A stretch of DNA of 6,594 nt from Alcaligenaceae bacterium (GTDB lineage: Bacteria; Pseudomonadota; Gammaproteobacteria; Burkholderiales; Burkholderiaceae_B): assembly GCA_012511095.1 (NCBI GenBank), contig JAAZGT010000286.1:1-6594 (forward strand), in the 5' to 3' direction. Positions 1-5,441 of the stretch are shown in pieces. Position 1 is the stretch's first letter; every line of letters starts with the position of its first letter. The notes beneath the pieces are model-generated. The model made no database searches, was not told the origin of the DNA, and was given only the letters and a program-made list of their open reading frames with translations. The translations under genes and the position numbers were made by a program.

Positions 1-423
1 AAGTTTTTTCATTTTCTTTGCTTTGGTATTTGCCTATTATGGGGGCCTATAACCTTAGCTCAATCAGTTAATGTTAATACCGCTACCATAGTCGAGTTGC
101 AAACCATTAAAGGAATTGGTGTGAAAACTGCTGAACGGATCATTGAAGAAAGGGAGCGAGGGGGTAATTATGAGTCGATTGAGGATTTTTCAATTCGGGT
201 TAAGGGTCTAGGGCAAAAACGCGCTGCTAAAATGGTTGAATCTGGCCTTGTTATTGACAATGAACAAGCATCAATAGAACCGGACTCAGCTAATGACCTT
301 AGTGAAATCACTCACATTGACACTTCCTCAGTGCTAGCTAAGGAAATAACAGCTATCAAAAAGCGTTTTAATTATAAGTCACCATCAAAGGGTAGCGAGA
401 CGTATTTAATCAAGGCAAATTAA
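1..423 (+). CDS. comEA: ComEA-type helix-hairpin-helix DNA-binding protein (5' end off window)
   Basis: The frame is open from base 1 to the TAA at 421-423, giving 140 residues, with no ATG in the visible upstream part; the true start is therefore just left of the window. The visible N-terminus (FFHFLCFGICLLWG, ending TLA-QS) looks like most of a signal peptide with a cleavage site near residue 20. It is followed by VNVNTATIVELQTIKGIG and then RIIEERERGGNYESIEDF and VKGLG, the paired helix-hairpin-helix pattern of ComEA. Family members bind incoming double-stranded DNA in the periplasm during competence, and short Gram-negative versions consist of a signal peptide plus this domain. After about residue 85 there is a polar tail of about 55 residues with no motif I recognise, which is longer than in the compact family members I know. 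A TTG at 97 could be called as a start but would cut through the first HhH motif. The family assignment is firm; the role in transformation is inferred. Confidence 0.85.
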   Translation, partial: KFFHFLCFGICLLWGPITLAQSVNVNTATIVELQTIKGIGVKTAERIIEERERGGNYESIEDFSIRVKGLGQKRAAKMVESGLVIDNEQASIEPDSANDLSEITHIDTSSVLAKEITAIKKRFNYKSPSKGSETYLIKAN

Positions 424-518
424 GGTGTTTAAGGGGTAAAATTTTGGCTTTATGCCTTGAGTTCATATAAACTTGGGCTGTGCATCGCCTCTTAGGTGTT
501 AAAATGCTTTATTGATAA

Positions 519-532
519 ATTGCATTTGCAAT
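519..532. repeat. Short perfect inverted repeat upstream of cysM
   Basis: ATTGCA-TT-TGCAAT is a perfect 14-bp inverted repeat 37 bp before the cysM ATG, in the 146-nt gap after comEA. It could be an operator or a chance AT-rich palindrome. The same gap shows no convincing terminator and no clear -35/-10 pair; the best hexamer pair is TTGCAT (520-525) and TTTAAA (543-548) with a 17-nt spacer, which is weak. Confidence 0.3.
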
Positions 533-569
533 ATTTGCGTTTTTTAAATCATTTTTGTGCTTAAAGTTT

Positions 570-1487
570 ATGTCTCAACAAACCATTAATTATCCTACCA
601 TTGAACAAACCGTTGGTAATACACCTTTAGTTCGTTTGCAGCGACTTCCACAGCAATTTGGCATTTCTGATGATGTGGTGATTTTAGCTAAGCTTGAGGG
701 TAATAACCCAGCAGGTTCAGTTAAAGACCGTCCTGCACTCAAGATGATCTTAGAGGCCGAAGCGCGCGGTCAAATTAAACCTGGTGACACCTTAATTGAG
801 GCTACCAGTGGCAATACGGGTATTGCCTTAGCGATGGCTGCGGCAATTCGTGGTTATAAAATGATTTTAATTATGCCTGATAACCTATCACTTGAGCGTA
901 GAGCTTCTATGAAGGCCTATGGTGCTGAGTTGATTCTGACTGAAGCAGATAAGGGTGGTATGGAGTACGCACGCGATTTGGCTGAGCAAATGCAAAAAGA
1001 GGGTAAAGGTTTGATTCTTAACCAATTTGCTAACCCAGACAACCCTTCTGCTCACTTTACCTCTACTGGGCCTGAGCTTTGGGAGCAAACTCAGGGTAAG
1101 ATTACTCATTTTGTTAGTGCGATGGGCACGACGGGCACGATGATGGGTACTGGTAGTTATTTAAAAGAACAAAACCCAGAAATTCAATTAGTTGGTGCGC
1201 AACCTGCGCCAGGCGCATCAATTCCTGGTATCCGCAAATGGTCGCCAGAATATCAACCAGCTATTTATAAGCCAGAAATGATCGATACTTTTGAGCTTAT
1301 TGAACAAGAAGAGGCGGAGCAAATGGCTCGCGACTTAGCCGCACGTGAGGGTATCTTCGGTGGTATTTCATCAGCTGGTGCCTTAGTTGCGGCGATTCGC
1401 ACCGCCAAGCGCTTAACGAGTGGTACGGTTGTATTTATTGTTTGTGATAGAGGCGATCGTTATCTCTCAGATGGCGTATTTAACTAA
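570..1487 (+). CDS. cysM: Cysteine synthase B (O-acetylserine sulfhydrylase, CysM)
   Basis: This 305-residue cytosolic PLP enzyme makes L-cysteine from O-acetylserine and sulfide; CysM isozymes also accept thiosulfate, giving S-sulfocysteine. The family motifs are all present: TVGNTPLV near 14-21, NPAGSVKDR with the PLP-binding lysine at K52, the TSGNTG substrate loop at 79-84, the GTTGT phosphate-binding loop at 186-190, SIPGIRKW at 217-224, GIFGGISSAGA at 261-271 and CDRGDRYLS at 292-300. The MPDNLS stretch, SIPGIR and the CDRGDRYLS ending favour CysM over CysK, and the length matches E. coli CysM (303 aa). The ATG at 570 is chosen because MSQQTINYPTIEQTVGNTP aligns with CysM N-termini; a TTG at 555 adds five unsupported residues. 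The ribosome-binding site is poor (only TTAAAG nearby). It lies 34 bp before the CcoI-like gene and may be cotranscribed with it, but no functional link to the oxidase is evident. Confidence 0.95.
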   Translation: MSQQTINYPTIEQTVGNTPLVRLQRLPQQFGISDDVVILAKLEGNNPAGSVKDRPALKMILEAEARGQIKPGDTLIEATSGNTGIALAMAAAIRGYKMILIMPDNLSLERRASMKAYGAELILTEADKGGMEYARDLAEQMQKEGKGLILNQFANPDNPSAHFTSTGPELWEQTQGKITHFVSAMGTTGTMMGTGSYLKEQNPEIQLVGAQPAPGASIPGIRKWSPEYQPAIYKPEMIDTFELIEQEEAEQMARDLAAREGIFGGISSAGALVAAIRTAKRLTSGTVVFIVCDRGDRYLSDGVFN

Positions 1488-1497
1488 GAGCTATTTT

Positions 1498-1503
1498 TAT
1501 AAT
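1498..1503 (+). promoter_or_regulatory. Possible -10 element before the CcoI-like gene
   Basis: A perfect TATAAT hexamer sits in the 34-bp gap between cysM and the CcoI-like gene, 18 bp before the ATG at 1522. No convincing -35 hexamer lies 16-19 bp upstream, inside the end of cysM, and the region is AT-rich, so this may be chance. If used, the leader would be only about 12 nt. Confidence 0.25.
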
Positions 1504-1521
1504 CTGTATTGATTGAGTTTA

Positions 1522-2520
1522 ATGAAGCCCGTATCTATATTCGCAGTTCCTAAAGATCTTCCAGAAGAGGATCGCTTAGAACGTCGCCGTATGGTGGTGC
1601 GACTTGGTTTGTCTTGGCTAATTATGATGCAAGTCATGATGTTTGCAGCGCCAGGCTACTTTAAGCATCAATACATGGGTACAGATATTCAAGAGTCCCT
1701 TGAGGTTGCTCTCGTTTTATTAAACTGGATTGGTTTATTGTTAACAATTCCAGTCCTTTTTTATTGTGCGGTGCCAATTTGGAGAGGATTATTTGGTGCT
1801 GATACTGATTTTAGTCATCGCCATAGTATGGTCAACATGAATTTGCCCGTGGCTCTAGGTATTGCCGTGGCGTTTTTTCCAAGTGTGCACACAACGATTT
1901 ATCATCACGGTGAGGTTTATTATGACTCTATCGTGATGTTTATCGCTTTTTTATTAACGGCTAGATATCTAGAATATATTGCGGTGCAATCGTCATATAT
2001 TTCTAGCGATAGTGTTATTCTCGATAAGATTAACGAGTTTCGTAACGAGGATATGGCTCATGCCGATCGGTATGCATTCTACTTTGTCGTGTTGCAAATT
2101 ATCTTAGCTGTTGTTAGTGGCTTAGTGTGGTACTTTTTCATTGACTCATCACACGCCTTGGCGGTGACGGTATCACTATTTGTTATGAGCTGCCCTTGTG
2201 CTATGGCCATGGCGGTGCCTTCAAACTATGCGGCGGCTCGCACTATTCTCTTAAATAGTGGTGAGGAATCTTCTATCGATTTAGCTTTTGCACAATCGGT
2301 CTTAGAAAAAACACGACACACCGCTCGTTTCTGCTTGAATGTCTCAATTGTTTTCCACTTGTTGATGTCGCCGCTAGCAATGATCGGTTTAGTCTCACCT
2401 TGGTTAGCCGCTATTATTATGTTTGTATCGTCCATGTGGGTTGGTTTAATGGGCCTTCGTTTATATAAGCGCTTCCGTCGAGAGCTCGAGAGCAAAACGC
2501 TACAAACTGTGGCTAATTAA
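1522..2520 (+). CDS. CcoI-like copper P1B-ATPase membrane core lacking all cytosolic catalytic domains
   Basis: CcoI/FixI proteins are P1B-type ATPases that supply copper for cbb3 oxidase assembly. This 332-residue protein keeps their membrane part in order: helices at about 27-45, 62-85, 107-122, 133-154, 183-207, 212-232, 269-291 and 293-315. Family landmarks include MQVMMFAAPGY, NMNLPVALGI, GEVYYDSIVMF, ARYLE, the SCPC motif (C224-P225-C226) and MFVSSMWV (M300, S303, S304). Missing are the N-terminal metal-binding region (only about 26 residues precede helix 1), the actuator domain with its TGE motif (a 28-residue linker at 155-182 instead) and the P/N unit with DKTGT (about 35 residues at 234-268). 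The DNA between helices is too short to hide them in another frame, and there is no internal stop. It therefore cannot form the phosphoaspartate intermediate. Gene order with ccoS and ccoNOQP supports a role in oxidase assembly. I chose ATG 1522 over TTG 1513; the Shine-Dalgarno is weak (GAG). I withhold the symbol ccoI because the enzyme function is not supported. Confidence 0.85.
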   Translation: MKPVSIFAVPKDLPEEDRLERRRMVVRLGLSWLIMMQVMMFAAPGYFKHQYMGTDIQESLEVALVLLNWIGLLLTIPVLFYCAVPIWRGLFGADTDFSHRHSMVNMNLPVALGIAVAFFPSVHTTIYHHGEVYYDSIVMFIAFLLTARYLEYIAVQSSYISSDSVILDKINEFRNEDMAHADRYAFYFVVLQIILAVVSGLVWYFFIDSSHALAVTVSLFVMSCPCAMAMAVPSNYAAARTILLNSGEESSIDLAFAQSVLEKTRHTARFCLNVSIVFHLLMSPLAMIGLVSPWLAAIIMFVSSMWVGLMGLRLYKRFRRELESKTLQTVAN

Positions 2521-2567
2521 TTGCAGTTTCATAAAATTATAAAAACCAATCAAAGGTAGGTCGTTAA

Positions 2568-2771
2568 ATGAAAATTTACATGATCCTTGGGGCAATCACG
2601 ATAGTGATTATTGCTTTTATCAGTTTTTTCTTGTACTGGGCTGTTTTCAAAGGGCAGTACGATGATATTGACGAAAAAGGCGACTCGATCTTGTTTGATG
2701 ACGATAGCACGAGTCAATTAGTTACAAATGATCGCAAAGAAGTAAAAAGCAGTCCTGATACTGATAAATAA
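2568..2771 (+). CDS. ccoS: cbb3-type oxidase assembly protein CcoS
   Basis: This 67-residue protein has one N-terminal membrane helix (about 4-27), followed by the CcoS signature WAVFKGQYDD (24-33) and ILFDDD (41-46), then a short polar tail. CcoS is required for maturation of cbb3 oxidase; in its absence the CcoN subunit lacks its haem b and copper cofactors, and it works alongside CcoI. The ATG at 2568 has a good ribosome-binding site (AAAGGTAGG, 2552-2560). It lies 47 bp after the CcoI-like gene on the same strand, and a ccoI-ccoS pair is the usual arrangement. The length is normal for the family (about 50-70 aa). Confidence 0.93.
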   Translation: MKIYMILGAITIVIIAFISFFLYWAVFKGQYDDIDEKGDSILFDDDSTSQLVTNDRKEVKSSPDTDK

Positions 2772-2805
2772 AATGCGATTAAAATGTATTTTTAAGTTAA
2801 ATTTC

Positions 2806-2840
2806 TTTAGAGGAAAAAAACAACAAAAAGTTCCCCTAAA
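2806..2840. repeat. Imperfect inverted repeat between ccoS and the ccoN promoter
   Basis: TTTAGAGGAA (2806-2815) and TTCCCCTAAA (2831-2840) pair at 9 of 10 positions around a 15-nt A-rich loop. No U-run follows the right arm, so it is not a canonical intrinsic terminator for the upstream transcript. It could be an RNA hairpin at the 3' end of the ccoS message or a regulator site just upstream of the FNR box. Confidence 0.4.
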
Positions 2841-2864
2841 TGCAGTAAAATCACCCCCACAAAA

Positions 2865-2878
2865 TTGATATTCATCAA
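2865..2878. promoter_or_regulatory. FNR/ANR-type binding site upstream of ccoN
   Basis: TTGAT-ATTC-ATCAA is an exact match to the palindromic FNR/ANR consensus TTGAT-N4-ATCAA, the site of the oxygen-sensing [4Fe-4S] regulator. It is centred at 2871.5, 188.5 bp before the ccoN start, in the only sizeable gap of the oxidase locus. FNR-family control of cbb3 oxidase operons is well established in proteobacteria, so low-oxygen activation of ccoNOQP is the expected outcome. The spacing to candidate -10 elements fits activation (see the promoter entries). Confidence 0.85.
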
Positions 2879-2898
2879 TATAGGGTATTCAGTAAGGG

Positions 2899-2906
2899 CA
2901 TATTTC
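2899..2906 (+). promoter_or_regulatory. Candidate -10 for a class II FNR-dependent ccoN promoter
   Basis: A poor -10 element lies here, either TATTTC (2901-2906) or CATATT (2899-2904). With TATTTC, transcription would start near 2913, putting the FNR site centre at about -41.5, the standard class II position where FNR overlaps the -35 region. The hexamers match the consensus at only 3 and 4 of 6 positions, as can occur at activator-dependent promoters. Confidence 0.45.
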
Positions 2907-2931
2907 TACTCTTTTGTAGTAGAATGTTCTA
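2904..2931. repeat. Nested inverted repeats built from TTCTA/TAGAA units
   Basis: TTCTACT (2904-2910), a 7-nt spacer and AGTAGAA (2918-2924) form a perfect 7-bp inverted repeat. The right arm overlaps a second palindrome, TAGAA-TG-TTCTA (2920-2931). The stretch thus holds three TTCTA-type half-sites around the predicted transcription start. It could be an operator for a second regulator or a hairpin in the ccoN leader; I do not recognise a known consensus. Confidence 0.4.
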
Positions 2932-2935
2932 TACT
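2930..2935 (+). promoter_or_regulatory. Alternative -10 element (TATACT) for ccoN
   Basis: TATACT matches the sigma-70 -10 consensus at 5 of 6 positions but has no recognisable -35 hexamer at 16-18 bp. A start near 2942 would place the FNR site at about -70.5, close to an allowed class I position (-71.5). It is a better hexamer than the one at 2899-2906, so both starts are possible. A perfect 13-bp palindrome, TTTTGT-T-ACAAAA (2947-2959), lies just downstream of this start. Confidence 0.35.
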
Positions 2936-3059
2936 TGGGGCTGAATTTTTGTTACAAAAGATTCGGATCCATTCTTATTAACCCGAGCTTTGAAGTGATA
3001 CTTATACAATAAATCTTCAATGCTGTAATAAGTTTTTTGTTTTTAAAGAGGAAGGTACT

Positions 3060-4526
3060 ATGAGTACTCAAAATGTGATTGGGTCGGAAACCTTTAATTA
3101 TAAGATTATCCGACAGTTTACGATCGCGACTGTTATCTGGGGTGTGCTCGGCATGTCAATGGGGGTGTATATTGCTAGCCAGCTCGTTTTCCCAGAACTA
3201 AGCTTTAACGAGTATTTAGGATACGGTCGTTTACGTCCAGTTCATACGAACTTGGTTATTTTTGGTTTTGGTGGTAGTGCATTATTTGCAACCTCATATT
3301 ATGTGGTTCAACGCACCTGTCATACCACATTATTTGCTCCAAAATTAGCAGCATTCACCTTCTGGGGTTGGATGTTAATTTGGGCGGCAGCAGCAGTTTC
3401 CCTCTCGATGGGTTACACCTCATCCAAAGAATACGCTGAAACTGAGTGGGTCTTAGACATACTAATCACCTTGGTTTGGGTGGCTTATGCAATTGTATTC
3501 TTTGGTACGGTAGCTAAGCGTCGCACTAAGCATATTTACGTAGCTAACTGGTTCTATGGTTCTTATATCATTACCATTGCTATGTTACATATCATTAATA
3601 ACCTTGAGGTACCTTGGAGCTTATTTAAGTCGTACTCATACTACGCTGGTGTACAAGACGCCATGGCTCAATGGTGGTATGGTCACAACGCCGTTGGTTT
3701 CTTCTTGACTACAAGTTTCTTAGGTATGATGTACTACTTCGTACCTAAACAGGCTGAGCGTCCTATTTACTCGTATCGTTTATCAATCGTTCACTTCTGG
3801 GCGTTGATCTTTACGTATATGTGGGCAGGTCCTCACCACTTGCTATACACTTCATTACCTGACTGGACTCAGAGCTTAGGTATGTTGTTCTCCTTAATCT
3901 TATTAGCACCATCTTGGGGCGGTATGATTAACGGTATTATGACGCTTTCAGGTGCATGGCATAAACTTAGAACTGACCCTATTTTAAAGTTCTTAGTGGT
4001 TTCATTATCTTTCTACGGTATGTCTACCTTCGAAGGTTCAATGATGGCAATTCGTACTGTTAACTCTTTATCTCACTACACTGAGTGGACCGTTGCTCAC
4101 GTACACTCTGGTGCATTGGGTTGGGTTGCAATGATTTCTTTCGGTTCTCTTTACTACATGATTCCTCGTTTATGGGGTCGTGACGGTATGTACAAGAAGT
4201 CATTAGTTGAGTTGCACTTCTGGTTAGCTACTATTGGTATTGTTCTTTACATTGCCTCTATGTGGATTGCCGGTGTAATGGAAGGTTTAATGTGGCGTTC
4301 TATCGAAGCTGACGGTACCTTAACCTATAGCTTTGTTCAGGCCTTAGCCTCTAAGAAAATCTTATTAATTATGCGTGTTATTGGTGGCAGTTTATTCTTA
4401 ACTGGTATTTTAATCATGCTATTTAACTTGTTTGCTACTATTGCTGGTCGCGTTGGTGTTAACCCACCAGTTGTTGCACCGTCATACGGTAAACAAACAC
4501 CTGCAGCACAGCCTGCCAGTGCATAA
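3060..4526 (+). CDS. ccoN: cbb3-type cytochrome c oxidase subunit I (CcoN)
   Basis: This is the catalytic haem-copper subunit, which reduces O2 to water in the inner membrane with high oxygen affinity. It has 488 residues (family about 470-490) and about twelve helices. Using the known cbb3 ligands (shifted by +2 from Pseudomonas stutzeri numbering), the visible residues are: low-spin haem b ligands H62 (RPVHTNLVIF) and H349; CuB ligands H209 (WWYGHNAV), H259 and H260 (WAGPHH); the cross-linked tyrosine Y253; haem b3 ligand H347 (VAHVHSGALGW); and the conserved glutamate E325 (STFEGSMM). No key residue is missing, so the enzyme should be active. The C-terminus is an Ala/Pro-rich tail. The ATG has a strong ribosome-binding site (AGAGGAAGG, 3047-3055). 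It is the first gene of ccoNOQP and is preceded by the FNR-controlled promoter region. Confidence 0.98.
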   Translation: MSTQNVIGSETFNYKIIRQFTIATVIWGVLGMSMGVYIASQLVFPELSFNEYLGYGRLRPVHTNLVIFGFGGSALFATSYYVVQRTCHTTLFAPKLAAFTFWGWMLIWAAAAVSLSMGYTSSKEYAETEWVLDILITLVWVAYAIVFFGTVAKRRTKHIYVANWFYGSYIITIAMLHIINNLEVPWSLFKSYSYYAGVQDAMAQWWYGHNAVGFFLTTSFLGMMYYFVPKQAERPIYSYRLSIVHFWALIFTYMWAGPHHLLYTSLPDWTQSLGMLFSLILLAPSWGGMINGIMTLSGAWHKLRTDPILKFLVVSLSFYGMSTFEGSMMAIRTVNSLSHYTEWTVAHVHSGALGWVAMISFGSLYYMIPRLWGRDGMYKKSLVELHFWLATIGIVLYIASMWIAGVMEGLMWRSIEADGTLTYSFVQALASKKILLIMRVIGGSLFLTGILIMLFNLFATIAGRVGVNPPVVAPSYGKQTPAAQPASA

Positions 4527-4550
4527 TTTGAAGATAAAAGGGTTTTAAAA

Positions 4551-5240
4551 ATGTCTGATGATAAAAAAGTAAAATTTTTCTCTCATGCGATGATTGAGAG
4601 AAATCTACCGATGCTGATGACTCTGAGCTTCATCACGGTAGCTGTTTCAGGTTTTGTGCAAATTGTCCCGTTGTTCCATCAACACTCGACAACAGAGCCT
4701 TCTGCAGGTGTTAAACCACACCAACCACTTGAGTTGATTGGTCGTGATATTTACATTAAAGAGGGTTGTGTAGGTTGTCATAGCCAACAAATTCGTTTGT
4801 TGAACTCTGATGTACAACGTTACGGTCCTTACTCTGAGGCTGGTGAGACGGTATACGACTATCCTTTCTTATGGGGTTCTCGTCGTATGGGTCCGGATCT
4901 AGCTCGTGTAGGTGGTCGCTACTCTGACGAGTGGCACCGTGTTCACTTGCGTAATCCACGTGACGTAGTAGCTGAGTCTAATATGCCTGCTTACTACTGG
5001 TTACAACACAAGAGTGTGGAAAATTACGATGTTCAGGCTCGTATGCGCGCACTTAACTGGTTAGGTAACCACCACGATGGTAAACCTATGTACACCGACG
5101 AAGAGATCGCCAATGCGCCAGCTCTTCTTAAAGGCAAAAACGAAGAAGATGCAGTTGTAGCGTATCTTCAGAGTTTAGGTGTCGGTTATATGAACGCATG
5201 GCGTCAGCGTGATACTACAGCTGCGGCTAATACAAAGTAA
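4551..5240 (+). CDS. ccoO: cbb3-type cytochrome c oxidase subunit II (CcoO), monohaem cytochrome c
   Basis: This is the membrane-anchored monohaem cytochrome c that passes electrons to CcoN. It has 229 residues. A single helix at about 18-40 serves as the anchor, with the bulk in the periplasm. The haem site is EGCVGCHSQQIR (C73, C76, H77), and the likely axial methionine is M145 in ESNMPAYYW. Family motifs QRYGPYSEAGE (89-99), YPFLWGSRRMGPDLARVGG (104-122) and HLRNPRDVV (132-140) are intact. The start codon follows ccoN by 24 nt with an AAAAGG ribosome-binding site (4536-4542), so it is clearly in the same operon. Confidence 0.97.
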   Translation: MSDDKKVKFFSHAMIERNLPMLMTLSFITVAVSGFVQIVPLFHQHSTTEPSAGVKPHQPLELIGRDIYIKEGCVGCHSQQIRLLNSDVQRYGPYSEAGETVYDYPFLWGSRRMGPDLARVGGRYSDEWHRVHLRNPRDVVAESNMPAYYWLQHKSVENYDVQARMRALNWLGNHHDGKPMYTDEEIANAPALLKGKNEEDAVVAYLQSLGVGYMNAWRQRDTTAAANTK

Positions 5241-5255
5241 AAGGGAGCTAAACAT

Positions 5256-5441
5256 ATGTGGGGTACGCTTAATGGTATTGCAACTCTGTTAGCAATTATC
5301 GTGTTCTTCGGAATAGTGTGGTGGGCTTTTTCTAAAAACCGCCGTAAAGACAACGAGGAAGCGGCCCTGCTTCCGTTTAGCCTAGAGGACGAAACTAATT
5401 TAAGCGCTGATGATGAGCGCGAGGACAAGGATCATGAGTGA
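5256..5441 (+). CDS. ccoQ: cbb3-type cytochrome c oxidase subunit IV (CcoQ/FixQ)
   Basis: This small subunit has no cofactor and stabilises the complex, particularly the CcoP association. It has 61 residues. One helix (about 5-25) ends in the FGIVWWAFSKNRR motif typical of CcoQ, followed by NEEAALLPF and a strongly acidic tail (residues 44-61). Typical CcoQ proteins are about 50-60 residues. It starts 15 nt after ccoO with a strong ribosome-binding site (AAGGGAG, 5241-5247). Its last eight bases overlap the ccoP start (ATGAGTGA), which suggests translational coupling. Confidence 0.92.
   Translation: MWGTLNGIATLLAIIVFFGIVWWAFSKNRRKDNEEAALLPFSLEDETNLSADDEREDKDHE

Noticed and set aside
555..569. 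TTG at 555 as the cysM start
   Set aside because: It adds residues that do not match CysM N-termini, and no ribosome-binding site precedes it; ATG 570 fits better.
888..1109. Open frame on the minus strand inside cysM (73 codons)
   Set aside because: It lies wholly inside the strongly supported cysM frame and its peptide resembles no family I know; it is a shadow of the real gene.
1984..2325. Frameshift or hidden frame carrying the missing ATPase domains
   Set aside because: Only about 84 nt lie between helices 4 and 5 and about 105 nt between helices 6 and 7. The missing domains need several hundred nucleotides each, so they are deleted, not frameshifted.
2226..2495. Open frame on the minus strand inside the CcoI-like gene (89 codons)
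   Set aside because: The opposite strand encodes well-conserved helices here, and this peptide has no recognisable motif or start context.
2990..3010. TTGAAG...TACAAT as a sigma-70 promoter for ccoN
   Set aside because: The spacer between the hexamers is only 9 nt, far too short for a functional -35/-10 pair.
4756..4959. Open frame on the minus strand inside ccoO
   Set aside because: It overlaps the haem-binding and signature regions of CcoO; composition shadow only.
5204..5428. Open frame on the minus strand across the ccoO-ccoQ junction
   Set aside because: It is antisense to two recognised genes and their strong ribosome-binding site; a Ser-rich shadow peptide.
5410..5433. ATG at 5410 as the ccoP start
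   Set aside because: It would extend ccoP into ccoQ with a basic peptide not seen in CcoP; ATG 5434 has the better ribosome-binding site and the expected MSDF start.
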